Shown here one piece after another: positions 1-8,112 of a DNA stretch of 64,000 bases (position 1 is the stretch's first letter; every line of letters starts with the position of its first letter). The DNA lies in assembly GCA_944349855.1 (NCBI GenBank), contig CALVNS010000005.1:30156-94155 (forward strand), read 5' to 3'. This stretch comes from an uncultured Eubacteriales bacterium (GTDB lineage: Bacteria; Bacillota; Clostridia; Christensenellales; Aristaeellaceae). A model generated the notes under the pieces. That model did not search any database, was not told the DNA's origin, and saw only the letters and a list, made by a program, of their open reading frames with translations. The position numbers and the translations under genes are program-made.

Positions 1-6
1 AAGAAC

Positions 7-909
7 ATGCAAAGAATACGAGAAAAAGTTGAGGAGCAGGATGCGGGTTCGAGACTGGATCAGTTCCTGGCGCGACGAACGGAGTTGACGCGATCGCGCG
101 TGCTACAGTTGCTCGACCAGGGATATGTGCGCGTGGACGGCGTTGAGGCAGTCAAGGCCGGTCTCAAACTGCGCGCAGGGCAGGAAGTCGAAATGGAGGT
201 GCCGCCCACAAAGGCGGCGAAGGTCGAAGCGCAGGACATCCCGCTGTCGATCCTCTATCAGGACGCGGACATTGCGGTCGTGGACAAGCCCTGCGGCATG
301 GTTGTCCATCCGGCGGCGGGGAATGAGGATGGCACGCTCGTCAACGCGTTGCTGTACCATCTGGATGGTCTTTCCGGCATCGGCGGAGAGATGCGGCCCG
401 GCATCGTTCACAGGCTGGATAAGGACACGTCCGGCCTGCTCATCGTGGCGAAAAACGATCGGGCTCACCTGTCGCTGTGCGCACAGTTCAAAGAACGGAC
501 GATGGAAAAGCATTACCTCGCATTGGCGACGGGGCGCATGCCGGAATGCGGTCGAATCGATGCGCCGACTGCACGTCATCCGACGGATCGCAAGCGCATG
601 GCCGTTGTGACAGGCGGACGCGCGGCGCAGACCGAATATCGCGTGCTGGAGCTGCTGCGCGGCGCATCCTATCTGGATGTTCACCTGCTCACCGGTCGAA
701 CGCACCAAATTCGCGTGCACATGCAGCACATCGGACACCCGCTGGTGGGCGATCCGATCTATGGAGCCAAACACCCCGCCATTCGATCGGACAGGCTGAT
801 GCTGCATGCGCATACGCTACGCGTGCGGCATCCTTCCACGGGGGAAGAGATGACGTTCACCTCTGAGCCGCCTGCAGATTTTCTGGCAGTGCTCGACAGG
901 CTGCGTTGA
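7..909 (+). CDS. RluD-family large-subunit pseudouridine synthase
   Basis: Predicted 23S rRNA pseudouridine synthase of the RluA/RluD family (300 aa). An N-terminal S4-like RNA-binding domain spans about residues 10-65. The catalytic domain follows, with the family motif HRLDKDTSGLLIVAKN near residues 137-152; its Asp is the expected nucleophile. A second conserved block, LLTGRTHQIRVHMQHIGHPL, lies near 228-247. Length and domain order are normal for RluD/YlyB. In many Firmicutes this gene follows lspA, which would lie just outside the window. The ATG at 7 gives the usual N-terminus, but upstream sequence is too short to judge a ribosome site. The exact target uridines cannot be read from sequence. 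Confidence 0.93.
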   Translation: MQRIREKVEEQDAGSRLDQFLARRTELTRSRVLQLLDQGYVRVDGVEAVKAGLKLRAGQEVEMEVPPTKAAKVEAQDIPLSILYQDADIAVVDKPCGMVVHPAAGNEDGTLVNALLYHLDGLSGIGGEMRPGIVHRLDKDTSGLLIVAKNDRAHLSLCAQFKERTMEKHYLALATGRMPECGRIDAPTARHPTDRKRMAVVTGGRAAQTEYRVLELLRGASYLDVHLLTGRTHQIRVHMQHIGHPLVGDPIYGAKHPAIRSDRLMLHAHTLRVRHPSTGEEMTFTSEPPADFLAVLDRLR

Positions 910-1027
910 CGTCCAAACGCCTCCGCGCATCTTCTCTTCAAATTTTTCCTTCAAATCGTCTCCTAGCATGTCCGCGGTCTGCGCGGATCACAATAGGCGC
1001 GTAAAGCGATGCAGGGGGATTGCGGCG

Positions 1028-1582
1028 ATGATGCGAGCGAACCGTCTGACTGGACTGCCGGTGATCTGCGATACCAAAAAAATCGCAAGCGTTCTGTCCG
1101 TGGCCGTCGGATATGACGGGCACAGTCTTGCCGGCCTCGTCGTGCAAAGCGGCATGCATGGACCGCGGTTTATTCCATGTGCCCATGTCGTGCTGCTTGG
1201 CGACAGGAGCGTATTGGTGAGCGCCCCGGCTGCGCGCAAGCCGCCCGTCATTCGACGCCCGGGACGCGTTCGCGACACAGGCGGACTCCGTCTGGGCTGG
1301 ACGACGGATCTGGGCATTGATGAGCAGACGCTCGGCGTGCAGGCGATTGAGGTCTCATTCGGCCCGCTGGACGACATGCTCTACGGCCGCAGGTGGCTGC
1401 AGGACTTTACATTTGACCACGCCAGCGGGGACGTTGTTGTGCCATGGTTCCCGCTGGAATGCCTTGAATGCAGCGAGAGGAGGACGCGGGATGCGGATGT
1501 CTACGTTTCGGGGAATGGCGGCGGGCAGCGTGCTCGGCCTTGCGATGGGCGCCGGGCTGATGATGATGCCGCAAGGACGTAA
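1028..1582 (+). CDS. PRC-barrel domain protein (YlmC/YmxH-like)
   Basis: The protein appears to hold two PRC-barrel-like beta domains. One starts at RLTGLPVICDTKKIASVLSV (about residues 5-60); the second lies around residues 80-145 (GWTTDLGIDEQTLGV, then a YGRRWLQDFTFD segment). PRC-barrel proteins in this lineage include sporulation-associated YlmC/YmxH proteins. No enzyme function is implied. I chose ATG 1028 because of the GGGGG ribosome site at 1014-1018. After about residue 150 the reading frame continues into low-complexity sequence that overlaps the next gene by 92 nt. The true C-terminus may therefore be earlier, or a frameshift may be present near 1465. Confidence 0.65.
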   Translation: MMRANRLTGLPVICDTKKIASVLSVAVGYDGHSLAGLVVQSGMHGPRFIPCAHVVLLGDRSVLVSAPAARKPPVIRRPGRVRDTGGLRLGWTTDLGIDEQTLGVQAIEVSFGPLDDMLYGRRWLQDFTFDHASGDVVVPWFPLECLECSERRTRDADVYVSGNGGGQRARPCDGRRADDDAART

Positions 1583-1652
1583 GATGAAGCGCATGCTGGA
1601 CAAGGGAAGCGCACAGCTCAAGCGCCAGATGAAAGAAATGTGGGAGCGCTGA
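1491..1652 (+). CDS. Small YtxH-like membrane-associated protein (53 aa)
   Basis: A 53-residue protein with a Gly/Ala/Met-rich hydrophobic N-terminus (FRGMAAGSVLGLAMGAGLMM) followed by a basic amphipathic tail containing GRKMKRMLDKG and LKRQMKEMWER. This one-helix-plus-charged-tail layout resembles short YtxH-like proteins of clostridia. A very strong ribosome site, GAGAGGAGG at 1475-1483, sits 7 nt before the ATG, which argues that the frame is translated even though it lies inside the end of the PRC-barrel gene. A hairpin follows at 1670. Function is unknown. Confidence 0.6.
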   Translation: MRMSTFRGMAAGSVLGLAMGAGLMMMPQGRKMKRMLDKGSAQLKRQMKEMWER

Positions 1653-1669
1653 TGTGCGCGACGGCACAG

Positions 1670-1696
1670 GAGAAGGCGGAAACGCCTTCTCTTTCC
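1670..1696 (+). terminator. Probable intrinsic terminator after the YtxH-like gene
   Basis: Perfect 9-bp stem GAGAAGGCG / CGCCTTCTC with a 4-nt GAAA loop, followed by TTTCC. The U-tract is weak, so termination may be partial. It lies 17 nt after the stop codon at 1652. Confidence 0.55.
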
Positions 1697-1701
1697 ATTT
1701 C

Positions 1702-1744
1702 AATATGGGCGATCATAATATGGGCGATCATAATGAGCCATCAT
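1702..1744 (+). repeat. 15-bp tandem direct repeat
   Basis: AATATGGGCGATCAT occurs twice head to tail at 1702-1716 and 1717-1731. A degraded third copy (AATGAGCCATCAT) spans 1732-1744. It lies between the 1670 hairpin and the AI-2E-type permease gene. Either slippage or a small protein-binding array could explain it. Confidence 0.8.
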
Positions 1745-1791
1745 AAAGGCCATCTATGCGCCGGCCTCTGGCGAAAGGGAGGGGAAAGGGC

Positions 1792-2814
1792 ATGCGCGCG
1801 AAGCGACGGATGCGCACGGCAATCATCCTGGCGGCGTCTGTTGGGGCCGGCATCTGGCTTTTAACGTACCCGCCTACGCGTGCCGTCGTCAATACCGTGC
1901 TTTGGGGCGCGGCCTTTGCGGCGTTGCTGAGCCCGCTGTGCAATGCGTTGGAACGTGTCATGCGCCGTGGACTGGCGATTGCGCTCTCAGTGCTCGCCGC
2001 GCTGCTTTGCGTGTCGCTGCTTCTTGCGCTGTTTTTACCACCCGTCATTGAGCAGACCCTCGCGTTGAGCACACAGATGCCGCAGATGTTGCAAGGCATG
2101 CGCGACATGGCGCGGCGAACGCAAGCCTTCTGGGGCGGATACGGCGTACACCTGTCAGATGCAGGAGAGCAGATCGTGCAGCGGCTGTCGGAAGCAGGCG
2201 CACAGCTCGCACAGGGAGCGCTGCATCAGACGGGGGCGTTGGCCGACGGGCTTTCACGGCTGCTCGTCTCCCTGGTGCTTTCCGTCTATTTCCTGCGTGA
2301 ACGCGAACTGTTCGGATACCGGCTATCGCTTTGCGTGCCGCTGCGCTATCGCAGGAGGGTGCTCGCGGCGACAGCGGGCATGAAACGCGAGCTTGGTATG
2401 TATCTCAAAGGACAATTGACCGTCAGCCTCTTCGTTGGCGTGCTGACGGCCTGTCTTTTGTGGGGGATAGGCGTTCCCTATCACTTGCTGCTCGGCGTTT
2501 CGATGGGCGTACTCAACGTCATCCCATATTATGGACCCGTGCTTGGAGCAATCCCGGTGCTGCTCTTTTCGATCGGCTTGGGCGTTGAGCGCATGCTGCT
2601 TGCGCTTCTAGCGGTCTTGGCCGTTCAACAATTGGAGGCGAACTGGCTCAGCCCTCGCATCGTGGGCGCGAGTACTTGCGTACACCCGGTGACCGTCATT
2701 GTGCTGCTGACGCTGGGAGGTGGAATGGCCGGCGTACGCGGCATGCTGCTGGCCATGCCGGTTTTTCTCGCTGCGCGCGGTTTTTTTCATGCGATGCGCT
2801 ATTTCCCGGACTGA
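1792..2814 (+). CDS. AI-2E family (DUF20) membrane transporter
   Basis: Polytopic membrane protein of about 340 aa. The N-terminal pair of membrane helices begins around IILAASVGAGIWLL. A cytoplasm-facing, less hydrophobic central region follows, then a C-terminal block with the family pattern GVPYHLLLGVSMGVLNVIPY and YYGPVLGAIPVLL, ending in LEANWLSPRIVG. Members of this family were named for AI-2 export and others act as ion antiporters, so the substrate is not predictable. I prefer ATG 1792 because GGGAGGGG (1778-1785) lies 6 nt upstream; the frame opens 12 codons earlier at 1756. It has no obvious operon partner. Confidence 0.85.
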   Translation: MRAKRRMRTAIILAASVGAGIWLLTYPPTRAVVNTVLWGAAFAALLSPLCNALERVMRRGLAIALSVLAALLCVSLLLALFLPPVIEQTLALSTQMPQMLQGMRDMARRTQAFWGGYGVHLSDAGEQIVQRLSEAGAQLAQGALHQTGALADGLSRLLVSLVLSVYFLRERELFGYRLSLCVPLRYRRRVLAATAGMKRELGMYLKGQLTVSLFVGVLTACLLWGIGVPYHLLLGVSMGVLNVIPYYGPVLGAIPVLLFSIGLGVERMLLALLAVLAVQQLEANWLSPRIVGASTCVHPVTVIVLLTLGGGMAGVRGMLLAMPVFLAARGFFHAMRYFPD

Positions 2815-2851
2815 ACGCGCCGAATTTTTCAAATCTATTTTCGCTGCCGCC

Positions 2852-2880
2852 TTGCCTTTTTTACGATTCCTCGGTATAAT
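2852..2880 (+). promoter_or_regulatory. Sigma-A promoter for ireB-ruvX operon
   Basis: TTGCCT at 2852-2857, a 17-bp spacer, and a perfect TATAAT at 2875-2880. The start codon of ireB is 36 nt downstream of the -10 element. Confidence 0.85.
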
Positions 2881-2915
2881 ACCAACATATAGCACAGAAA
2901 GCGAGGCGAATTCGC

Positions 2916-3182
2916 ATGCCCGAACGATTCGAAAACGATACGCGGTATTTCCGCACCGTCGTAGAAAATGCGGACGATGCGCATTCGATCCTGATGCGCG
3001 TATATGAGGCGCTGCGTGCCAAAGGGTACGATCCCGTCACGCAAATCGTCGGCTACCTGATGAGTGGCGATCCCACATACATCACGAGCCATCAGAACGC
3101 CCGCTCTCTCGTGTGCCGCATTGAGCGCGACGAGCTGATGGAAGAGCTGGTGCGCTCCTATATCGATCACAATGTCACGTGA
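2916..3182 (+). CDS. ireB: IreB-family regulatory phosphoprotein (YrzL, UPF0297)
   Basis: 88-aa protein matching UPF0297/IreB throughout: [18 protein letters not shown], a central [20 protein letters not shown], and [20 protein letters not shown]. In Enterococcus, IreB is a small phosphorylation target of the PASTA kinase IreK (PrkC) and affects cephalosporin tolerance. A PASTA kinase/phosphatase pair is encoded at 39235-41804 here, so the circuit may be present. It is first in an operon with the RuvX fusion (12-nt gap), the usual Firmicute order. Confidence 0.93.
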   Translation: MPERFENDTRYFRTVVENADDAHSILMRVYEALRAKGYDPVTQIVGYLMSGDPTYITSHQNARSLVCRIERDELMEELVRSYIDHNVT

Positions 3183-3194
3183 GGAGGCGGTACC

Positions 3195-3965
3195 GTGCGC
3201 ATCCTGGGCTTGGACGTGGGCGACCGACGGATCGGCGTCGCTGTGAGCGACGAGCTGGGCATCACGGCGCAGCCGGTTGAAACCTATACGCGCATTGGAT
3301 ATGGACCGGATGTACGCCACTTTGGCGAGCTGGCTGAGCGCTATGGAACGCGGATGTTTCTGTGCGGTCTGCCGCGCAATATGGACGGCAGCACCGGCGG
3401 GCAGGCGCAACGCGTGCGGGATTTTGCCGCCCAGCTTGAGGAAGCAGGCTATACCGTGCGCTATCAGGACGAGCGCATGACGACCGTGAGCGCGCAGCGC
3501 GCGCTGCTCGAGGCCGACATGCGCCGCGACAAGCGCAAACAAAAGGTCGACATGGTGGCGGCGGTCATCATTTTGCAAGCTTTTTTGGACGCAGGAGGGC
3601 TCACTGCACAATCAATACAGACGAAAGGCGAGGAAGCGAAAATGGACGATCAGGAACGTCTCAACGAAGTGGACGAAGAGATGGAAGCGGAAATGGAAGA
3701 CGACGACATCGTCGAATTGATCGACGAGGACGGCCAGAGCGTGCGCTTTGAACATCTGATGACGCTCGAACATGAGGGCGAGCTGTATGTAATGCTGACT
3801 GCGCTGGAGGCCACCCCCGATACCGATGAGGACGAGGTGTTCATCCTGCGCATCGAGAAGGACGCGCAGGGCGAGGACTGCTATGTCACAGTAGACGACG
3901 AAAACATCCTGCAGGCGGTGTTTGGAAAGTTGGTGCGCCTCAGCGAGGCGGACGGGCAGGAGTGA
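3195..3965 (+). CDS. RuvX/YqgF nuclease fused in frame to a DUF1292 (YrzB-like) domain
   Basis: 256 aa. Residues 1-about 140 are a complete YqgF/RuvX RNase-H-fold protein: GLDVGDRRIGVAVSDE, GLPRNMDGSTGGQAQRV, DERMTT and DMVAAVIIL carry the expected acidic positions. YqgF acts in pre-16S rRNA maturation and was first proposed as a Holliday-junction resolvase. From residue 150 (Met) an acidic DUF1292 domain begins (VELIDEDGQSVRFEHLMTLE, then VFILRIEKD). In relatives these are two genes. An internal ATG at 3642 has its own AAAGGCGAGG site (3624-3633), so a separate 107-aa DUF1292 protein may also be made. The start is GTG 3195 behind GAGGAGG. Confidence 0.88.
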   Translation: MRILGLDVGDRRIGVAVSDELGITAQPVETYTRIGYGPDVRHFGELAERYGTRMFLCGLPRNMDGSTGGQAQRVRDFAAQLEEAGYTVRYQDERMTTVSAQRALLEADMRRDKRKQKVDMVAAVIILQAFLDAGGLTAQSIQTKGEEAKMDDQERLNEVDEEMEAEMEDDDIVELIDEDGQSVRFEHLMTLEHEGELYVMLTALEATPDTDEDEVFILRIEKDAQGEDCYVTVDDENILQAVFGKLVRLSEADGQE

Positions 3966-3973
3966 AGGAGTAC

Positions 3974-4324
3974 ATGAGCGAACAGGATCCCGCGGTCGTG
4001 GAGCTGACCGATCAGGCCGGGCGGACGTTTCAATTCCGTTACGTGACGGCGATGGAAGTGGCAGGCAAGACTTACGTCGTGCTCAGCGAGTTGGAGCCGC
4101 ACAATGAGCAGATGGAGGACGAACTGCTCTTCCTGCGCGTGGAAAAGACGGCCGACGGCGTCGACGAGTACGTGGTGCCGGACGATCCGCAGGAGGTTGA
4201 GGACGTCTTTGAAAAATATGTGGCCTATTCACTGAAGATGGCCATGCAGAGCGTCGACGACGAATCCTGCGACGGTTGCGACGGATGCTGCCATGACGGC
4301 TGCCACGGCCATACGCTTCACTAA
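3974..4324 (+). CDS. DUF1292 protein with Cys/His-rich C-terminal tail
   Basis: Second DUF1292 protein (about 116 aa), paralogous to the C-terminal half of the preceding gene: VELTDQAGRTFQFRYVTAM, then DELLFLRVEK and a closing EDVFEKYVAYS. Unlike its neighbour it ends in a short Cys/His cluster, CDGCDGCCHDGCHGH, which looks metal-binding. The ATG at 3974 is preceded by AAGGAG (3965-3970) and by GCAGGAG further upstream; a GTG at 3962 overlapping the previous stop is an alternative. DUF1292 has no established biochemical role. It lies 8 nt after the RuvX fusion and is last before the T-box promoter. Confidence 0.82.
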   Translation: MSEQDPAVVELTDQAGRTFQFRYVTAMEVAGKTYVVLSELEPHNEQMEDELLFLRVEKTADGVDEYVVPDDPQEVEDVFEKYVAYSLKMAMQSVDDESCDGCDGCCHDGCHGHTLH

Positions 4325-4331
4325 AAAAGGC

Positions 4332-4360
4332 TTGCTTTTATGCGGGCCGGGTGGTATAAT
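4332..4360 (+). promoter_or_regulatory. Sigma-A promoter of the pheST-aroE T-box transcript
   Basis: TTGCTT at 4332-4337, a 17-bp spacer, TATAAT at 4355-4360. It begins just after the stop of the second DUF1292 gene. Predicted transcription start is near 4367. Confidence 0.85.
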
Positions 4361-4366
4361 ATCGAA

Positions 4367-4620
4367 AATCAAAGGCAGAGATGGAGACAAGGCCCGCGCA
4401 GGTCGCGCAGCAAAGAGAGGGCGGTCCAGGCTGAAAGCCGCCTATGCACGATGCGGGAAATTCACTCCGGAGCCGCTTTGCTGAAAGCAATCATAGGCAA
4501 AGCCGGGAAAGCGGCCGTTATCCGCGCGAGGCCTTACCGCAGATGCTCTGCGCGAGGTGAAGTTGGGTGGTACCACGAAGCTGCATCAGCTCTCGTCCCT
4601 TGGCGGACGGGAGCTTTTTT
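4367..4620 (+). promoter_or_regulatory. T-box riboswitch (Phe specifier)
   Basis: Leader with all T-box landmarks. A stem I region holds AGAGAGGGCGG and GGCTGAAAGCC. A specifier-loop block GAAATTCACTCCGGAGC follows, in which TTC (4461-4463) is the expected Phe codon. The conserved T-box core TGGGTGGTACCACG lies at 4564-4577. It ends in a rho-independent terminator. Uncharged tRNA-Phe should pair with the specifier and the T-box bulge to form the antiterminator, turning on pheS-pheT-aroE when charging is low. The downstream pheS gene agrees with the specifier reading. Confidence 0.93.
4588..4620 (+). terminator. T-box regulatory terminator
   Basis: Stem AGCTCTCGTCC / GGACGGGAGCT with loop CTTGGC, followed by a run of T to 4620. 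It is the competing structure to the antiterminator built around 4564-4577. Confidence 0.88.
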
Positions 4621-4654
4621 GATGTGAACGCAAGACCAAGGAGGAGGCCATTCT

Positions 4655-5689
4655 ATGAACATGCATGAGCAGCTGCAGCAGATCCAGCAGGAATTGCAGG
4701 ATCAGCTGCGGCAGATTCAGGATTCCGGCGCGCTTGAGGCGCTGCGCCTGAAGGTCTTGGGCAAAAAGGGCAGTCTGACGCAGATGCTGCGCTCGATGGG
4801 CCAGCTGTCTGCGGAGGAACGTCCGGCGATGGGCCAGCTGATCAACAAGGCGCGTGAGGACATGAGCGCGCGGCTGGACGAAGTTGCCCGGCGCATTCAG
4901 GAGGCCGAAAAGGAGGCCAGGCTGCGGGATGAGGCGCTGGATGTGACGCTGCCTTCGTCTGGGGCGCATCAGGGCTGCATGCATCCGATCTCAATGGTGA
5001 TCGACCAGGTCACGGACGTGCTGACCGGCATGGGATTCGAAGTTGTCGAGGGCCCGGAAATCGAACTGGACCACTACAATTTTGAATTGATGAACATCCC
5101 CAAGAACCATCCGTCGCGCGACGCGCAGGATACGTTCTACTTTGATGAAAATATGCTGCTACGCACGCACACCTCGCCCGTACAGGCACGCATCATGACC
5201 ACGCGCAAGCCGCCGATCCGCATCATCTGCCCGGGGCGCGTCTATCGCGCGGATGAGGTCGACGCCACGCACTCGCCGGTGTTCCATCAGATGGAGGGAC
5301 TGGTCATCGACGAAGATGTCACGATGGCCGATCTCAAGGGCACGCTGGATGTGTTTGCCAAGCGTCTGTACGGCGAGGACATCCGTACCCGCTTCCGTCC
5401 TTCGTTCTTCCCGTTCACTGAACCGTCTGCCGAGGTCGACCTGACCTGCGTTGCCTGCCACGGCAAGGGATGCCGTGTGTGCAAGGGCACGGGTTGGATC
5501 GAGGTGCTGGGCTCGGGCATGGTCAACCCGAAAGTGCTGGAGATGTGCGGTATCGACAGCAGCAGGTACAGCGGCTTTGCGTTTGGCGTGGGCATGGAGC
5601 GCATCGCGATGCTGCGCTACGGCATTACCGACATGCGCATGCTGTATGAAGGCGACCTGCGCTTCCTTTCGCAGCTGCGCGCCGACTGA
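4655..5689 (+). CDS. pheS: Phenylalanyl-tRNA synthetase alpha subunit
   Basis: Catalytic subunit of the (alpha-beta)2 enzyme that charges tRNA-Phe. The 344 residues include an N-terminal coiled coil (about 1-90) and the class II core with DHYNFELMNIPKNHPSRD, HTSPVQARIM and RVYRADEVDATHSPVFHQ. The motif 3 region is FAFGVGMERIAMLRYGI. A Cys-rich insertion (CVACHGKGCRVCKGTGW) typical of bacterial PheS is present. A strong AAGGAGGAGG site precedes ATG 4655. It is followed after 20 nt by pheT and controlled by the T-box leader upstream. Confidence 0.97.
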   Translation: MNMHEQLQQIQQELQDQLRQIQDSGALEALRLKVLGKKGSLTQMLRSMGQLSAEERPAMGQLINKAREDMSARLDEVARRIQEAEKEARLRDEALDVTLPSSGAHQGCMHPISMVIDQVTDVLTGMGFEVVEGPEIELDHYNFELMNIPKNHPSRDAQDTFYFDENMLLRTHTSPVQARIMTTRKPPIRIICPGRVYRADEVDATHSPVFHQMEGLVIDEDVTMADLKGTLDVFAKRLYGEDIRTRFRPSFFPFTEPSAEVDLTCVACHGKGCRVCKGTGWIEVLGSGMVNPKVLEMCGIDSSRYSGFAFGVGMERIAMLRYGITDMRMLYEGDLRFLSQLRAD

Positions 5690-5709
5690 TACGACAGGGG
5701 GAATGCGAC

Positions 5710-8100
5710 ATGAAGGTACCTATGCAATGGCTCAAACAATATGCGGACGTTCCGGTGTCCGCCAAAGAATATGAAGAGCAGATGATCATGCACGGCACGG
5801 GCGTGGAGGGCATTGAGGACGTCGCGCAGCAGGTGCAGAACGTCGTCGTCGGCCGCGTGCTCTCTGTCGTCAAGCACGAGAACTCCGACCACATGGTCAT
5901 CTGCCAGGTGGACGTGGGCGATGAAGTGCTCCAGATCGTCACGGGCGCGCCGAACGTATTTGAGGGCGCGCTGGTGCCTGTGGCCAAGTGTGGCGCGGTG
6001 CTGCCGGGCGGCAAGCGCATCCAGAAGGGTAAACTGCGCGGCGTCGACTCCAACGGCATGCTCTGCTCCGGTCCGGAGCTCAATGTGCCGGTGGACCTGT
6101 ATCCCTCCGTGGGCGACGAGGGAATTCTCATCTTTCAAGAGGACTATCCACTCGGTGCGGACGTGCGTCCGATCCTGGGCATTGACGACCAGATCGTCGA
6201 CTTTGAGATCCTCGCCAACCGGCCTGACTGCCAGTGCGTCTGGGGCGTCGCGCGGGAGACGGCTGTGACACTGGGCACGACCTTCCGCAAGCCCGAGATC
6301 AGCGTGCGCGGCGTGCCGGGCAAGATGGATGACTTCGTACACATCGACGTGCGGGATACCGATCTGTGCCCGCGCTATGTCGCGCGCGTGGTCAAGAACG
6401 TGCGCATCGCGCCGTCGCCAATGTGGCTGCGCCGCGCGCTGCACGGCTGCGGCGTGCGCTCGATCAACAACATCGTGGACATCACCAACTACGTCATGCT
6501 CGAGACGGGCCATCCGATGCACGCGTTCGACCTGGCGAAGGTTCGAAATGGACACATCGTCGTGCGCCGTGCGAATGAAGGCGAGACGATCGTGACGCTC
6601 GACGGCAAGGAGCGCGCGCTCTCCACGGAGATGCTCGTCATCGCCGATCAGGAGCACGCGACCGGCATCGCGGGCGTCATGGGCGGCGAGGAGTCGGAGA
6701 TCACCGATGGCACGCAGACGGTCATGTTCGAGTCCGCAGCATTCGACCATGCAAACATCCGCGTGACGTCGCGCACGCTGGGCCTGCGCACAGAGTCGTC
6801 CGGGCGCTTTGAAAAGGGCGTCTGTGCGGCCACGGCGCGCGAGGCGATCGACCGCGCCTGCCAGCTGGTGGAGATGCTTCAGGCCGGCGACGTCATCGAA
6901 GACGTGGTGGATGTCTATCCCAACCCCGCCCCCATTCGTGTGATTGAGGCGTCCGTGCAGCGCATCTGCCGGCGCATCAGCGTGGATGTGCCGGGCGAGA
7001 CGATGAAGCAGATCCTCGAGTCGCTCTCGTTCGGCGTGGAGCTGAACGGCGACACGCTGCGCGTGACGGTGCCGCGCTTCCGCGAGGACGTCGAGCGCGA
7101 GGCGGACATCTCTGAGGAAGTACTGCGCATCTACGGATTTGAGCACTTGGGCTCCACGCTCCTGCGCGGCGAGACGATGCCCGGCAAGCGCAGCGCGCAC
7201 ATGCACCTGACGGACAAGGTGGGCCGGATCCTCACGGGCATGGGCATGTACGAGATCAAAAACTTCTCGTTTGTCAGCCCGAAGCTGCTGGATCAGCTGC
7301 GCCTGAGCGCAGACGACGCGCGTCGCCATCAGCTGCGCCTGCTCAACCCATTGGGAGAGGATACGAGTGTGATGCGCTCGACGCTGGCTCCGTCCATGCT
7401 CCAGACGCTCTCGCTCAACCAGAGCCGCGGCAACGAGCAGGGAATGCTCTTTGAAATCGCGCCCATATTTGACCCGGACGCGCACACGTCGGACGGACTG
7501 CCAGACGAGCATCAAATGCTCTGCATTGGCGCATATGGCCCGCGGGTGGACTTCTACACGGTACGGGATGCGGCCATGGAGCTGCTGCGCCAGTTTGGCA
7601 TTGCCTGCGAAGTGGCACCGGCTGCCGAGCCGTACCATCATCCCGGCCGCGCCGCCGTACTTTGCGCCGACGAGGCGGTCGTGGCGCGCGTTGGCGAGAT
7701 CCACCCTGACGTGCTTGAATCCTTCGGCCTGTCGCGCCGGGCGCTGCTAGCAGAGATCGACCTGCGCGCGGTTGAGAAGCTGAAGCGACCGATGGGCGAG
7801 GTCAAGCCGCTGCCACGCTTCCCGGCTGTCACGCGCGATTTGGCGCTGGTGATGGATGAGACCGTGCCCGTGGGCACTGTGCTCGCGTCCATTCGAAAGG
7901 CTGGCGGCGCGCTGCTGGAGAGCGCCGAAGTGTTCGATGTCTACCGTGGGGCGCAGATGCTGGCCGGTCAGAAGTCCGTGGCGTTCTCGCTGGCGTTCCG
8001 CAGCCCGGAGCGCACGCTTGTAGACGAGGATGTGAACGCCGTGATGAAGAAGATCCTTTCGACTTGCGAACGCGAATACGGCGCGCAGATCCGCGCCTGA
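5710..8100 (+). CDS. pheT: Phenylalanyl-tRNA synthetase beta subunit
   Basis: 796 aa, normal length for bacterial PheT. Domains in order: an N-terminal segment; an EMAP-type tRNA-binding domain (about 40-150, VGRVLSVVKHENSDHMVICQ); the B3/4 editing region; the B5 domain (about 400-475); a catalytic-like core; and a C-terminal FDX-ACB anticodon-binding domain (final 90 residues, PRFPAVTRDLALVMDETV). It pairs with PheS and edits misacylated Tyr. It is co-transcribed with pheS and aroE. Confidence 0.97.
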   Translation: MKVPMQWLKQYADVPVSAKEYEEQMIMHGTGVEGIEDVAQQVQNVVVGRVLSVVKHENSDHMVICQVDVGDEVLQIVTGAPNVFEGALVPVAKCGAVLPGGKRIQKGKLRGVDSNGMLCSGPELNVPVDLYPSVGDEGILIFQEDYPLGADVRPILGIDDQIVDFEILANRPDCQCVWGVARETAVTLGTTFRKPEISVRGVPGKMDDFVHIDVRDTDLCPRYVARVVKNVRIAPSPMWLRRALHGCGVRSINNIVDITNYVMLETGHPMHAFDLAKVRNGHIVVRRANEGETIVTLDGKERALSTEMLVIADQEHATGIAGVMGGEESEITDGTQTVMFESAAFDHANIRVTSRTLGLRTESSGRFEKGVCAATAREAIDRACQLVEMLQAGDVIEDVVDVYPNPAPIRVIEASVQRICRRISVDVPGETMKQILESLSFGVELNGDTLRVTVPRFREDVEREADISEEVLRIYGFEHLGSTLLRGETMPGKRSAHMHLTDKVGRILTGMGMYEIKNFSFVSPKLLDQLRLSADDARRHQLRLLNPLGEDTSVMRSTLAPSMLQTLSLNQSRGNEQGMLFEIAPIFDPDAHTSDGLPDEHQMLCIGAYGPRVDFYTVRDAAMELLRQFGIACEVAPAAEPYHHPGRAAVLCADEAVVARVGEIHPDVLESFGLSRRALLAEIDLRAVEKLKRPMGEVKPLPRFPAVTRDLALVMDETVPVGTVLASIRKAGGALLESAEVFDVYRGAQMLAGQKSVAFSLAFRSPERTLVDEDVNAVMKKILSTCEREYGAQIRA

Positions 8101-8112
8101 GGAGGGAGCCGC

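Noticed and set aside
5617-7704. 695-codon open frame on - opposite pheT
   Set aside because: Arg/His/Ala-rich shadow of pheT with no ribosome site or recognisable motif.
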